This document shows, piece after piece, positions 47,663-60,193 of a stretch of 64,000 nt of DNA (within the stretch, counting starts at the first letter, position 1; every line of letters starts with the position of its first letter). This DNA comes from Adiantum capillus-veneris (taxonomy: Eukaryota > Streptophyta > Polypodiopsida > Polypodiales > Pteridaceae), in the NCBI GenBank assembly GCA_014529385.2, contig CM043944.1:71314884-71378883 (forward strand), given 5' to 3'. The translations under genes were made by a program, and so were the position numbers. The notes under the pieces were generated by a model, which worked only from the letters and a program-made list of their open reading frames with translations, had not been told where the DNA came from and made no database searches.

Positions 47663-48459
47663 GATAATAATGACTTGTTTTCAATTCTCTCTAAGCACAT
47701 ATAAATTCGCTTCAGAAGCACTTCTTCTAAAGCCAAGTTCTTTTAAAACTTATCAAGTTTGACATTGCCTGCTCTTGGAGACTGTTTCAAGCCATATAAA
47801 GCCTTCTTCAATATGAAAACCTTCTGTTTTGAATGGGGCGTCTCAAACCCTGGTGGTTGCTCAATATACACCTCCTACTTGAGAATTCCATTCAAAAATG
47901 CAGACACAACATCCATTTGGTAAACAACCCATAAATAGATAGCAGCAAGAGCAAGCACAAGATGAATAGTTGTCATTCAAGCTGTGGGAGCAAAGGTGTC
48001 ACTAGCATCAAACCCTTCGACTTGAGAGAATCCTTGTGCTACTAACCTGGCTTTGTACTTTTGCAAAGAGACATCATCTTTATGCTTGAGCTTGTACACC
48101 CATTTTGTGCCAATGACTTTCTTCTTTGGAGGCCGATCCACTACTTCCCAAGTGTCATTCTTTGTGATGTTGTCGTATTCACACTGCATGGCTTCCTTCC
48201 ACTTTGGATCAGCCATTGCCTCATTGACGGAGGCTGGCTCCTTCACAAAGCCCACAATTTCTATCATGAGATCCATGTTGACGATATGTTTCAAGGCTCT
48301 CCTTTGCTCCTCTACTTTTTGACTATCGCAAACCCCCCTCCTCTTCATGAGGGTTGTGAACTTGAGGGTTTCGAGCGTCAAAAAGCTATTGAGCCCACTT
48401 TGGTAGTGGGATTTCTTGTGATGCTGCAACATGTTGGTTAAATCTATTTGAGTCATCAT
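47663..48459 (-). pseudogene. copia RT N-terminal part
   Basis: Reads VGFVKEPASVNEAMADPKW, AMQCEYDNITKNDTWEVV, KKKVIGTKWVYKLKHK, ARLVAQGFSQVEGFDASDTF and APTA. A stop follows near 47975, then VYQMDVVSAFLNG near 47915 (first catalytic Asp) and [31 protein letters not shown]. Stops near 47875 and a shift near 47745 break it before the YVDD box. Confidence 0.93.
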
Positions 48460-49254
48460 CAGACAAATCCTCCTCTTGATTTTTTACCTGACTTTGGTCT
48501 GGCACATGGTGAGTTATTTCTTCATTTGATGAGAAACTGGACGAACCAGGTCTCTCTAGTGTATGTGGCCCTTCTTCAAATACCACATCCCGACTGGTGA
48601 GTATTTTCTTTTCCTTTGGATCATAGAGTCTATAAGCCTTAGACTCTTCACTGTATCCGAGAAATACGCACTTCTTGCTTTTGGCTTCTAACTTTGTTCT
48701 TTGTGAATCAGGAATATGTGCATAACAAAAACACCCAAATGTTTTGAAATGCAAGACTGAAGGTTTCTTACCAAAATAGGCTTCTTGAGGCATTTTCCCT
48801 TTCAAAGCCTTTGTGTAGATTCGATTGAGAATGTACACTATTGTACTTACTGCTTCGGCCCAAAAGGAATCTAGCATACCCTTGGCTTTGAGCATACACC
48901 TTGCCATTTCTACCACCGTCCGATTGCGACGCTCCACAACTCCATTTTGTTGTGGTGTGTAAGTTGTAGTAAGGTGTCATTTTATGCCATGCTCGTTGCA
49001 GTAATTGTTGAATTCATTTGAGATGAATTCTCCTCCTCGATCTGTGCGAAGCTTCTTCACCTTCTTTCCCGTTTCATTTTCTACAAGCTTTTGCCACATT
49101 TTAAACTTTCCAAAAGCTTCAGACTTCTCACGAATGAAGTACACTTTCTACTAGAGTCGTCGACTAATAGCAAAAAGTAGAAAGGTCCACCCAAAGCGGA
49201 TGTAGACATTTTTCCGTAGAGATCTGCGTGTACCAACTCTAGAGGAGACTGAGC
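48386..49254 (-). pseudogene. copia integrase core and C-terminal part
   Basis: LVHADLYGKMSTSALGG (first Asp), FYFLLLVDDSS, LRTDRGGEFISNEFNNYC (second Asp) and TYTPQQNGVVERRNRTVVEM (Glu; the 48937 frame begins at MERRNRTVVEM by the track logic, but the real domain runs through). SFWAEAVSTIVYILNRIY, FKTFGCFCYAHIPDSQRTK and CVFLGYSEESKAYRLYDP, then ILTSRDVVFEEG follow. Catalytic D, D and E are all readable. Breaks lie near 49160 and 48980. Confidence 0.94.
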
Positions 49255-50406
49255 TCAATTACTACTCTCTTGTGGAAATTCCCTTCTTTGCTGCTTGCCC
49301 ATCATGCAAGCTTCACAGACTTCACTCATATCTGAGATTTGAGGCATGTGTGCCACCATCCCAGATTTTTGCATCTCTTTTAGCACAGCAATTCTTAAGT
49401 GACCAAATCTCTCATGCCATAATTGAGCTGTACCTTTTTCTGTAGTGATCGTAAGTGCAAAAAGTTCGTAGAGGTTGTTGCGCCTTATGCCCTTTCCCAC
49501 TGTGTTGCCTTTAGAATCCAAGATTTCTGCTCCATTTTTCTTGAAACGGACTTCAAGATCACGATCAGTGATTGCAGCAATGGACAACAAATTCTTCTTG
49601 ATTTGAAGCACGTACAACACATTAGAGATCTCTTTAGTTTCACCTGTAGCTGCTAAAAAAGAAATTGTCCCAGACCCTTTAGCTGGGCATTTGGAATTAT
49701 TCCCAACAATTACACTTATGTGTTCCTGTAGAGGCTTCCAGGAACTATACCAATCTTTCTTACTAGTCATATGTTGGGATGCACCACTATCTAGAATCCA
49801 AGAACCATCAACAAGCGGAGTTTGTGCTAATGAGCATACCTCTTCTATGATGGCCCATAGTTCAAGGTCTGTTTCAGCATTGTTGGCGGATTCTCTTTCC
49901 TTCCAAGAAGCTTTCATGGTGTCATTCTTTTCGTTTTCTTTCTTCTTTTTGCAGTCTTTAACAGCATGACCCTTCTTATCACGGTAAAAACAGCTACTTG
50001 AAAATTTCCTCTTCTTGGGCTTCTTCTTAGAAGAATTTGCCGTAGTCCCCTTGCCTTTTGCATTGGCTATGAAGGTAGCATCACCTCCACCGTCCCTGGT
50101 TCTGAGTCGCAGCTCCTCTTTAAGCAACATTGCACTCAGTTCTTCAAACATAAGAGGGGTTGGACGAACCTGAGTGTTGAGTGCCGTAACGAGACCATCA
50201 TATCTCACCGGAAGTATGCGAATGTGGCACCAAGATAAATCTTCTGGAGAAATAGCCACACCAACGGCAGCTAATTGATCTTGGAGGTCCTTAATCCGCT
50301 TGATAAAGGCCTCCATTTTCTCTCCATCAGCAAGTTTCTCAGCAGCAAGCTGATTTTCCAGATATTGAATTCTGGTGTGATTGTGCGCATCATATTGGCG
50401 AGCCAA
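49255..50406 (-). pseudogene. copia gag C-part, zinc knuckle, protease, pre-integrase
   Basis: A 383-codon frame. The first part is a UBN2-like capsid: YLENQLAAEKLADGEKMEAF, IKRIKDLQDQLAAVGVAI and ILPVRYDGLVTALNTQV. The knuckle is CFYRDKKGHAVKDC at about residue 152, with Arg replacing the second Cys. The protease active site WILDSGASQHMTS is intact at about residue 208. LWHERFGHLRIAVLKEMQ and CEACMMGKQQRREFPQ form the pre-integrase zinc finger. The frame ends at TGA/TAA-type stop near 49255, with the integrase reading on beyond. Confidence 0.95.
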
Positions 50407-50763
50407 TATGTTTCAAGCTTCATGTGCTTTAGTGGTATGCTGAATCAAAGTGAGGACAAAATCACTTACACACATGAAAATGGCGCATAATGCATCTGCA
50501 TACCTTCTTTTCCAGGCACGTAGAAGAGTAGCATCCGGGGGAATTACAATGCTTGGATTTGCCGAATCATTTGTTGCAGTGGGCTCCGGGTCTGCACCAT
50601 TTGGCTCCAACACTATATCCAGCAATTCATATGAATCCAGAATTGCAAAAATTTTAAATTTCCACAATGTGTAGTTGGTGTCGTCAAGCTTTCCTACGGT
50701 GAATGCTAGTGGACAAATGCGAAGCGGAGTAGCACCGGCAACAGCACTTGAAGACGCCGACAT
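50407..50763 (-). pseudogene. copia gag N-terminal part
   Basis: ATG at 50763 (MSASSSAVAGATPLRI) is chosen; the longer open frame to 50787 starts without ATG. FTVGKLDDTNYTLWKFKIFA is the L.G.NY..W capsid motif, and WKRRYADALCAIFMCVSDFV continues it. A TGA where Trp is expected (EA*NILARQYDA) at about 50410 separates it from the next frame, which is otherwise in phase. A single-base change would explain the break. Confidence 0.94.
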
Positions 50764-50823
50764 AATTGATTTTACAAAGTAATACAAGTACTTCTCGTAC
50801 TTTCTTAGCTACGAGCACCTAGT

Positions 50824-50835
50824 GCTCTGATACCA
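50824..50835 (-). promoter_or_regulatory. primer binding site, tRNA-iMet type
   Basis: Exact TGGTATCAGAGC on the minus strand, touching the 5' LTR. Confidence 0.96.
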
Positions 50836-51626
50836 TGTAAGAAATGCGGAATACAATAAGGATCTAGTAGCAAGGAGAGTAGAGAGAGATACGATGCAAA
50901 GTAGATTAGTGGAAAATCAAAAACTTTACATTAGCACACTATTACAAAGTGATGGCATTGGAGAGGGGGAATGGGGGAACACGCCCAGCACAAACAAAAG
51001 GGCCTTTCTATAGCTTAGGGTATTCACAACACCCCTATCCTCTCGGAAAACACCTTCAAACACACAACTCACACTAGCAGATCACCGCCTGCTCGATTGC
51101 CACTACTTACACACTCCACAAACCACCACACAAGGTAAACCTGCTACCACTGCCTGTCTCCACCCTTATACACACACACACAGCCACTCAATATCACTCT
51201 CTCACACAAAACACCATCGGTCCAGGGGGGCACACACTTCCACACAGCTAGCACCAAGGAGAAACATGAAAGCAGGAGAAAGAGAAAGGGGGGGGGGGGG
51301 GGGGGACAACAGCACGGGAGGCAACTGTGGCTTGATTGCACTTCAAAAAAAATATACACCGGCTTGCACTACCATCACCATGGCCATTTTTGAGCAAAAG
51401 TTACGAAGGGGCTAGCTTGCTAGAGAACTCCACTTTGCAGACTTCAAACGACACTCCAAAGGCCAGGAAAAAAGCCCTTTTTTTAATCTAATTTTGACTT
51501 TTATAGGGGAGGGCTTTAATTTGAGAATTTACAATTTAATTGGTCCACTTGGCACCTTGAATTGACAATTTTTGGGAAAGAGGGCACCGCCTTGCTCTAT
51601 CTCTCTCTTCTTCACTCTTTGCACTT

Positions 51627-51664
51627 GGGGGGGGGGGGCATTAGCGATGTCGCTATTGCCCCCT
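51627..51664. repeat. G-flanked palindrome, copy 1
   Basis: G run, then gcattagcgatgtcgctattgc, here given as arms gcattagcga and tcgctattgc around tg, then a C run. Arms differ at one pair. Confidence 0.9.
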
Positions 51665-51731
51665 AGCCTTTTTATCTTTCATCTTTTACCCTCTTTAGGC
51701 TTAACCTTATACTGCTCAATATGCTTGACTT

Positions 51732-51864
<133 letters not shown>

Positions 51865-52146
51865 GACTCCTCCTCCACCTCTCTCTTCTTTCCTCACTCC
51901 ATTTAGTCCAACCTCCACTTTGCCTTTGCTTTGGTTTATCCTTTGCTCTTAACTCGGCTGGCTCCCTTTCTTTGACCTTCACCTTCACTTTTTGCCCTTA
52001 GCCTTGATTTGTCTGGCCTTTACTGCCATTTTTTGCTCCTTGCTTGGCCGGACACGCCTTGGCATGGTCCATTTTCTCCTTTCTTGGCTTTTCCTTCACC
52101 TTATGCTCCCATTTGGCCACCATTGTGGGATCTTCTTCTTACACGA

Positions 52147-52185
52147 GGGGGGGGAGGCAATAGCGATGTCGCTATTGCCCTCCTC
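52147..52185. repeat. G-flanked palindrome, copy 2
   Basis: Arms gcaatagcga and tcgctattgc pair perfectly around tg; the outer G-rich and C-rich flanks extend the pairing with one mismatch. Confidence 0.92.
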
Positions 52186-53669
52186 TCTCCTTCAAAACTT
52201 TGGGGCCCCAAGGGCCGCGAGACCATTCCCTTAAGCGAGCCATGTCATCTGCCGACCACACTCCCTCTTACACGCGGGCGTGCGCCACTGCGCCGCCCCG
52301 CCTAGCAAAAGCCACCGGCCATCCACGCAGCGCCAGAGGCACAGGTCGCCATAGCCCACGAGCTCAAGGAGCTCCTACTCCCTTTGATGCTACCAACTGG
52401 CACCCCTTTGCGGCTTTATACAGCATGGGCCTTGGCTGCGTAGCCACATGTGGGAGCATTCCTATGCCACGTGGCAGCTCTGTGGGTGATCCCCCTTTGG
52501 GATAGCCTCTAAGACCTTCAAAGACCCCCCACTTCAACTCCCTTTTTTTGGTTTGCATTGGGTGCGTTGCTATGCATTGCCCAGTTGGCCTATGCGACGG
52601 CCGCCGAGCCCGTCTGAAAACCTGGACTCCAACCTTCAAGTTTCCATACCGATCCCGCGAGGTGGCTTTAACCCGATCTCGATCTATGCGCCCCAAATCG
52701 GGAAAAAAATATATGACTCTTCATGCTTGCCACAAACTACTAACTTTGGCTGAGCATATCTCCGTGCTCCGGACTCTGATCCACGTGCTGTCACTTCCTG
52801 CTAGCATCATACGCTGCCTATTATGTACCAAACACCTGGCGAGCTCATGAAAACACCAGATGGCGCATTTCTCAATGCAATTTAATGGGCTCAGACCTGG
52901 CCCCTGAAAAATGTTCAACTGATCATAACTTACTATCCAGAGCTCCGATTCGCGATCCGAGAAGACGGGCATGCTCCTCAACTTGAGCAATACACATGTA
53001 TCTACTGACATCATCCTGGGCCACCTGTTCCCAGCTGCCCTGTCCGTCGGGGATCTGCTACACACTCTTCCTTTAAACTGGAATATCTTGAGCACCGAGG
53101 CTCCGTTTGACAAGCCGTCTGGACCGGCTTCTAGAGCACACTGAACACTACATTTTAGGACACTGATTTGGCATTTTGGACACCTTCATCTGCCATCCCA
53201 TCTGGACCATCCCACATCACTTTTGGCTTAAAAAACCACTTCAAGCATTCATTACTGCTACCCTTTGGCTGCCCAGGTCTTTGGCACCTACCCTAGCCTT
53301 CTGCAATGCACTCGACTACTACCTTTGCCTGGCATGGACCACCTCTTAGCTTCGACCAACTTTGGTTGCACCAGTGTCATCCACCCATGCACTCTCAAGG
53401 TAGAGCTTAGATGGCAATTTAGACAACTAGAGCAAGTAGGAATACAAGGGACTAACAATCCTTACATAAGGATGTGTCGTGTGCGTTAGGTGTGCGCACC
53501 TTTTTACCAAATTACTCATGAGAAGGCCTCCTTATATAGATGTAAGGGAGTCTCTAAACACCCATGTGTAGCCGCCCTTAGATAGCCAAGTCCAAGTAGG
53601 ACTCTCCCATGCGCCCATGTGTAGCCGCTTCTGGGTAGACAAGTCCTCCTAGAAATTGGCCATCCGCCA

Positions 53670-53748
53670 AGGAAATCCGGCCACCGACCAAAGACCACTG
53701 ACCGCGGACCACCGGCCAAAGACCACAGACCACCGGCCATCGGCCACC
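53670..53748. repeat. GC-rich minisatellite in the 5' LTR only
   Basis: Repeats of accaccggccaaagaccac-like words. The 3' LTR has only the short ccatcggccaccgg part, so the array expanded after (or contracted in the other copy since) insertion. Confidence 0.8.
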
Positions 53749-54055
53749 GTACTGCCATTTTCCGATTGTCTTCTGGATGTCGTCCGGCCAAGATATTCCA
53801 ACGAAAAGGAATATTCCGGCGAAGGGAAAAAAAGTCTCGGGGGCGAAAGCCCCAAAGGCCCCCAAAGTTGCCGCTGAATTTGCTCCGTACCATCCACGAT
53901 CACAAATAGAGATCTCATCAGCATGCAAAGCTAGGATCCACCAAATATATGTGCACCGTTTTCTTCTCCTCATATGGGGGCCTTACAAACTGTGCAGCAT
54001 ATATTATGGTGGCAAAACTGAGAGAGGTGGGCATTGCAAGTATACCAACACTATT

Positions 54056-54436
54056 GGTGCACCATACAAAGCTCTACAAGTCTCTCTTTCTCTGTCTACG
54101 CTAAAATCCGCCATGGATGGAGCTTGAAGCTCTTGGGTTCATAGGGGGGCGTTTGGAGAAAAAATTTGGGTGGCCATATGGGTCACCCCCTTCCAAGGGG
54201 CTTGTTCCCACCATGTATGCAACATATAGACACACCCATCCCACATGCCAAAACCCTCACAAGAAAGATAGAATAACTTTCTTGAATTTTTCAATATTGT
54301 CTTACTTTTTCATAGTTTGAGAAGGAGGAGGATCAAGACACGTGCACTTTCAAGGGAAAGAAATGTTTTCAAGGTTGTGTTAAGATGATGCACCTACGGA
54401 GGTACCATAACGACTTAGACCGACCACTGTATCTTA
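54056..54436. other. flank of the copia element, no gene
   Basis: A plus frame at 54117-54320 starts with ATG (MELEALGFIGGRLEKKFGWP) but has no recognised domain. Confidence 0.5.
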
Positions 54437-55000
54437 TTATCTTGCACTCCCTATGGCCAAATGAATATGAGAGTGTGTAGAATAAATCTCTAACTCACTT
54501 GAGTACTGGAAATGGATCACAACACCTAAGAGGTAACTAGATGGATAACCAATTTTCAAACTTTCTGAAGGTTCTCGAACACGTAAGAATATCTCTTCTT
54601 GACTTTCCATAAATGTGACTTGCCAACATGTTTCATCAACATACTTCTTGTTTCTTTGAGTAGCTTCTAGCATATCCATATGATCTTGGATAATGTCCTT
54701 GACCCCACCGTAACTGGTGATCTAGGTTGAAAATTGTACGTAAGCATGAAGGGACTAAACCTAGTCGTAACATGATTTGTTTTATTAGAAGAAAACTCCA
54801 AATAGAGAGATAATCTTCCCAATCAAATTTCTTGCTAGCGTATGCTGGTATAAACTTAAAGAGTTTTAGTCAACCTATCTACAATCACCCATACCAAGTC
54901 ATGTCCTCGTACAATGGTTGGTAGACCCACAATAAAATCCATAGAGATATTGCACTTGCTATGCCTAAAAAGCTTCATGAGCTATCAAATCCATGAATTT
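54437..55000 (-). pseudogene. gypsy integrase fragment
   Basis: Near 54950, ISMDFIVGLPTIVRGHDLVW and VIVDRLTKTLKFIPAYASKK mark the first part of the gypsy integrase core. Further on, LRWGQGHYPRSY and SKKQEVC, then TFRKFENWLSI resemble the C-terminal part. The central DRG/Glu segment is missing (deletion of most of the core). Related by eye to the relic at 18181-19086. No LTR is assigned. Confidence 0.7.
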
Positions 55001-56543
55001 GCATGCCATTGTAGACATGATTTTTCCAAACACTAGGGCCCACAACACATAGTGTGCATGCATTTACAAATACTTATCTGAGCCCGCATTTCCGTGATTG
55101 GGGTGGTCTGTGCTTGCCAATGTTCATGGCTTAGTTAATGCTCATAGCATACATGAAACTTGAGGGAATAGAGGCATAAATAGCTCTTGTAAATAGAACT
55201 AATTACTTCCCATGTTGAACTATAGCAATTCATAAGAGGCTATATGGAGAAATTACTAGGTAGTCCTACTAAAAGATTTGAACCATAATAGAATGTGAGC
55301 ATAAACCACTTCTAGGCTCAAATAATGACACATTTTCATTGACATGGCATAGCTTTGCTATGTGCGTAATAGATATGCAAAATTGCATCTTAACAAGCTA
55401 AAACATCCATTCATTAATGTTGTTTATAGTACTTGCTACATTAACAAGTCTACTCTCCGGTTATCTCGTGTGCATGCTGAAAAGTTTTGGTTGAAAAAGA
55501 CAAATGTCGATTGCTATTTATCATGCTTGATAATAGACCTTGCCTTGTATGCAACACTAAATTGTTGGAAAATGTCTTATGGGAGGTCAATTTTCCAAAA
55601 TAGAGGCTCACAAATCTTTGTAAATTCACTAATCCTACTCCAAAACTTAGAGTAAAAATTAGTATAAAGCAAATAGAAATAATATTTGAAGCCACAAAGC
55701 CCGTTGGCCTTGATAGTCTAGCCAAAACCCATGATGGGTTTTTCTTGCTGAAATTTTCCTTGTCAAACGTTGTGATGTTGTTGAGATTTGAACACTTGTG
55801 CTTGAAAAGGAAACACTCTCTCATTGCACTTCTTGATGCCTTTGTCACCACTCTTTTTCCTTGCCAAGGGCCTTTGCCTTAGCCGTGCACACGCTTTGCC
55901 CGCATGGTCAGCCTATCCCTTTAATAGTTTGTGGAGTTGAATTGAATGGATTTGAGTCAACTCTATAATATTTTGTGGTCCAATACTCTAGTACATGCGC
56001 CAAATTAAATATTCATGCTGACTAGACTTGTCGGGATTAGAATTGGTGAGAATCTTGTAGGATGTGGAAAGCAGCCCTTGGTTAATCAAGGGTCCAAAAA
56101 ATTTGGTTTGGGGGGTAGGGGGACCTTGAACATAAACTCAACATCCTCAAGACATGGAAAAGGTGGCAGAGAAGTGCAAGTGAGAGAGAAGGAAACAGAT
56201 GATCATCGATGGTGAGCTTGTCTCAATGAGATGTAGAGACGAAATGTGAAGCTCTCAACCTTGTGATCCAGACAAGCCTATACACTCATTGTGTGGTGCA
56301 TGTCTAGGTCGTGGACGTGTGTATGCTAGAGGGATTTCCCACAACCACAAGCTCTTTGTTGAGCCTTGTCTTCCTCCCCACACCATGCAACCTCATGCAA
56401 GGTCTATAAATAAACATCCATGACTTTCCCTCTTTTCCAAGAACACAAATGGCTGTGAGACAAAGGAAATGCCAAGGGAAGACTAGGAACATTCTTGATA
56501 CTTCCATCCTACCAGTTCCCTATATATTGTTACCATATACATG
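55001..56543. other. no gene recognised
   Basis: Upstream (minus-strand) flank of the integrase fragment, then unassigned DNA. Minus frame 55450-55851 (133 codons) is open but carries no motif that I know. Confidence 0.5.
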
Positions 56544-57615
56544 TGTAAGGTCCCCAACCCGCCTATACCGAGATCGGGATGGGATCCTTGACAGGTCTCT
56601 AGGTCTGATAAAAATCAGAGTAACAAAAAAAATCCAAGGAATAAACCTTTACCATTGATAATGGCTTGGGTCTATAGCTTTAAAAGAAGACCTAGTCCTG
56701 TCTCGCAGCGGAAACAGGACAATGTATTAAAGTCCAAAAAACTATTTCGGCCCTATAACTGCCACAATTGGGCTAAGGTATCCTCAACCAACGCTTTTTT
56801 TCCCCTAATCGATGTGAGGGCACAACCGCTGGTGGACTCCTCTTGGAAGTGAAGAAGTTTTCTAAACGTTTTAGTGCGCAGGGATGGATAGTTACCTGAC
56901 TAATCAGGTCCACCCGTCCATGATTGAAAACCTTAGTCAATCCCCACTTACCACCCCGCACTCACACACAAGATTCATTTATCTTATTATCACATTGTTT
57001 TAACATTTAAAATAATGGTTTCTATTAACGTTCCATCACAGTAATTCCTTGAAGACAGCATTGAAAGCATTCTTTTAGCAAACAGACATCTTTAAACTTA
57101 AGACAGGGTACTGTCAATCAAAACATTATCCATAATAACCATGACAAGTACTCGTCTTGTCTCAAGACCACCTAAGGGTGAAAAACGGCACCCATTCCAT
57201 ATTCAAATCCGGAGTGGATAAACCCCCACCCAAGGTTCCGGGTGCCCATACACCAAATCAGTTGCCCATACAACCAGGCGGCTCCCCTAGGATAAAAAAC
57301 AGTATCCTAACTTATGTAGAAACATCAAGACATGACACGGAGTAGAAACTCATCGTTCATGGGGGTAACCAACTTATCCGTGGCTAGAAAGCCAATCATT
57401 ATCATAAATTTATACTAAGGAGTCGGAGGTGTCTTGAGACGAGCTGTCTTAAGGATGATCAATCATATCTTTCCTATTTCAACCAGTTTTAACCCAAACA
57501 ATTCTTTCCTACATTATAAACAAATGCACGTTGGAAGTTACCTTCCGTTTCAGCCAGTTTATCCTTCCTACGTATGCAATGCTAACTTATAAAAGAACTT
57601 AAACTGATTAAACAC

Positions 57616-57801
57616 TTAATTGAATAATGGGACATCCACCTGGGATTGATTGGCCATTTGCTGTTGCGTTGGCGCCTGAAGACTCTCCTCCGTAGGCCTA
57701 CTACTAGGCCCGGCTTCGTCGTCGTGCGACACTCTAGTTCGTTTTGGAGCTACATCCTCATCATCATATGTAGGATTTGCTTGGGTTCTTTTTGGTGCCA
57801 T
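57616..57801 (-). CDS. 61-residue ORF inside the presumed LTR
   Basis: ATG at 57801. It reads MAPKRTQANPTYDDEDVAPK and so on, with APKRT twice, then a Ser/Gln-rich tail ending VDVPLFN. Basic and acidic clusters resemble the disordered N-terminus of some plant gypsy gags. On the LTR model it lies downstream of the TATA box at 60183, so it could be an upstream ORF or a leader exon for gag. Could also be chance. Confidence 0.35.
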   Translation of the reverse strand: MAPKRTQANPTYDDEDVAPKRTRVSHDDEAGPSSRPTEESLQAPTQQQMANQSQVDVPLFN

Positions 57802-58339
57802 GACTTCTTATCCTTATGAAAAGGTCATCTAATCATTAGGTAAATAATTCAAAATCTAGACTTAACCTTTGTATTCAACCGTAACCCATCCAAGGTTAAA
57901 TTTTTAGTCTTAATTGATAAATTCTTGACCTAGTAATTTCTTATTTGTCTATATAGGCATGCTAACTTTTTCCACCGCTTCCCTAAGAGTTTTCTAAGCT
58001 CTCCTAAATTTCTTATAATTTTCTATATCTTTTTCCTAATTTTCCCATCAACTTTTAAGCTAATAATCTACTTATTTTGGACTTAATATTTATTGTATTT
58101 AATTTCTCCTAAATATTTTATTTTCTTAACTTGATATTATAGATTTACACTTATTATAATTTTTCTAAAAACTTTTAACCACAAAGTCTATTTATTTTAA
58201 TTAATCATTTGTTAAAAATAGGACTTTTGGTCAATTATAATTTACTAACCTCACTAATTAACTACGATATAATTACCACAAGTAGATATGGATATTTTTG
58301 ACCTCCGGTAATTATCTTATTATTTTCCAACTTAATTAT
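57802..58339. other. AT-rich LTR DNA, no gene
   Basis: Low-complexity AT-rich DNA leading into the array; an isolated tttactaac word at 58241 may be an older repeat copy. Confidence 0.5.
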
Positions 58340-59850
58340 ATAATTTTCACCTTCAATTTTTAGCTAAAATTAGAATAATTGGACTTAAATAAATATTTAT
58401 GCTACTTTTCTAACCTTGAAATATTTATCAAGGCCTTTTCATTATGTAATCTAGCTCTCATAAATAGCATGTAATCATATAACATGATTTACTAATTTCC
58501 CTCTTTAGTTTTTAGCTAGAAATAGTATAAATTGACTTAGATAAATATCTATACTATTTTTCTAACCTTTGAATAATTATCACGGCCTCTTTACCCTATA
58601 ATACAGCTCTGATAAATAGCATGTAATTATAGCATATGATTTACTAATTTCCCTCTTTAGTTTTTAGCTAGAAATAGTATAATTTGACTTAGTTAAATAT
58701 CTATACTACTTTCCTAACCTTGGCATAATTATCACGGCCTCTTTACTCTATATTACAGCTCTAATAAATAGCATGTAATTATAGCACATGATTTACTAAT
58801 TTCCCTCTTTAGTTTTTAGCTAAAAATAGTATAATTTGACTTAGATAAATATCTATACTACGTTTCTAACCTTAGCATAATTATCACAGCCTCTTTACCC
58901 TATAATACAACTGTGATAAAAGCATGTAATTGTAGCACATGATTTACCAATTTCCCCCTTTAATTTACCCCTAACAACAACGTAATTCTACTATGATAAT
59001 TAGTTAAACTAATTATCTGAGATTAGCATAATTATCACGGGTTTTCTAAAATCTAATGAACCTCTAATAAATAACTCAATTCAATTTGAACCTATTTGCT
59101 ACTTTCCCTTATTTAAATTGTCCAAAAAACAGAGTATTTCTGCTAAAGTAATTATCTAAATCTTAGCTTTTCCTAATTATCATAGGTTTCTTAAAATCTA
59201 ATTAGCCACTGATTAATATCTCTCAGCATTTGAAATCAGTTTACTAATTTCCCTATTTAATTTTCTTTAAAAATAGAGTATTTCTGCTAAAGTAATTAGC
59301 TAAATTAATTATCTAAGTTTTTCCTAATTATCATGGATTCTTGAACATCTAGTTAACCACTGATAAATATATCAGAGTATTTCAAATCAATTTACTACTT
59401 TCCCCTATTTAAATTGCTCAAAAAATAGAGTATTTTTGCTAAAGTAATTAGCCAGATTAATTATCTGAGCTTCTCTGAATTATCATAGGCTCCTTAACAC
59501 TTAATTAACCACTGATAAATATATATCACAGCATTTTGAAATCAATTTACTAATTTCCCCTATTTAAATTGCTCAAAAAATAGAGTATTTCTGCTAAATT
59601 AATTATCTAGATTAATTATCTAAGCTTTTCCTAATTATTACAGGTTCCTTAACACCTAATTAACCACTAATAAATATATCCTAGCATTTGAAATCAATTT
59701 ACTAATTTTCCCTATTTAATTTTCTCAAAAAACAGAGTAATTCTGCCTAATTAATTAGAAAAATTACTCAGAAAACTATAGGATAATTTTCCTAGCTTAA
59801 TGACTGTCTAATTCAACTCTGGTAATTACCTCAACTTAATCTAAGCTTAA
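58340..59850. repeat. tandem array, about 152-bp period, about ten copies
   Basis: The word actaatttccc or a variant begins at about 58491, 58643, 58795, 58946, 59101, 59243, 59394, 59549 and 59701, with an earlier copy near 58340. Intervals are 142-155 bp. The right half (from about 59100) forms a subfamily with tagagtatttctgctaaa; the left half has tagtataatttgactta. AT-rich throughout. Confidence 0.9.
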
Positions 59851-60182
59851 TTAATATATTTACCATTAATTCATGGTTAATTTGGCTAATTTCAGCCCTA
59901 ATATGATAGGATAATTAATTAGCTTAATATTACTGAGCTTAATTACAATAATCAGCAGAGAGTAATTAATTAAGAGAGGTTTTATGAGTAAATATAGGCC
60001 TAATCTTTGATTTATTAACAAAATAGCTTAATCTACCCTTGCTAATTAAGAAGGATTAGGCTAATTACCGTTTAGGTTAATCAATTAGAGATTAATCTCT
60101 AATGATTTCTGCATAGCAGTCTCTCTAGATAGGAGAGAGTGTGTCAAGGCTCCGAGTCTGTGTAAAATGTGAAGCTAGGGGT

Positions 60183-60193
60183 CCTATTTATAG
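60183..60193 (-). promoter_or_regulatory. TATA box of the long LTR
   Basis: Minus strand CTATAAATAGG, in otherwise ordinary sequence, about 540 bp inside the inferred LTR start; transcription would run leftwards into the array. Confidence 0.6.

Noticed and set aside
52009-52850. Several overlapping open frames in GC-rich DNA
   Set aside because: They exist on both strands, with no domain, in DNA of raised GC content where stops are rare.
55450-55851. 133-codon minus frame
   Set aside because: Ser/Phe/Asn-rich in AT-rich DNA, no motif, and it does not connect with the integrase fragment at 54437-55000.
58340-59850. CRISPR-like array
   Set aside because: The units are contiguous, diverged, about 152 bp long and have no unique spacers between short identical repeats; the context is a plant retrotransposon.
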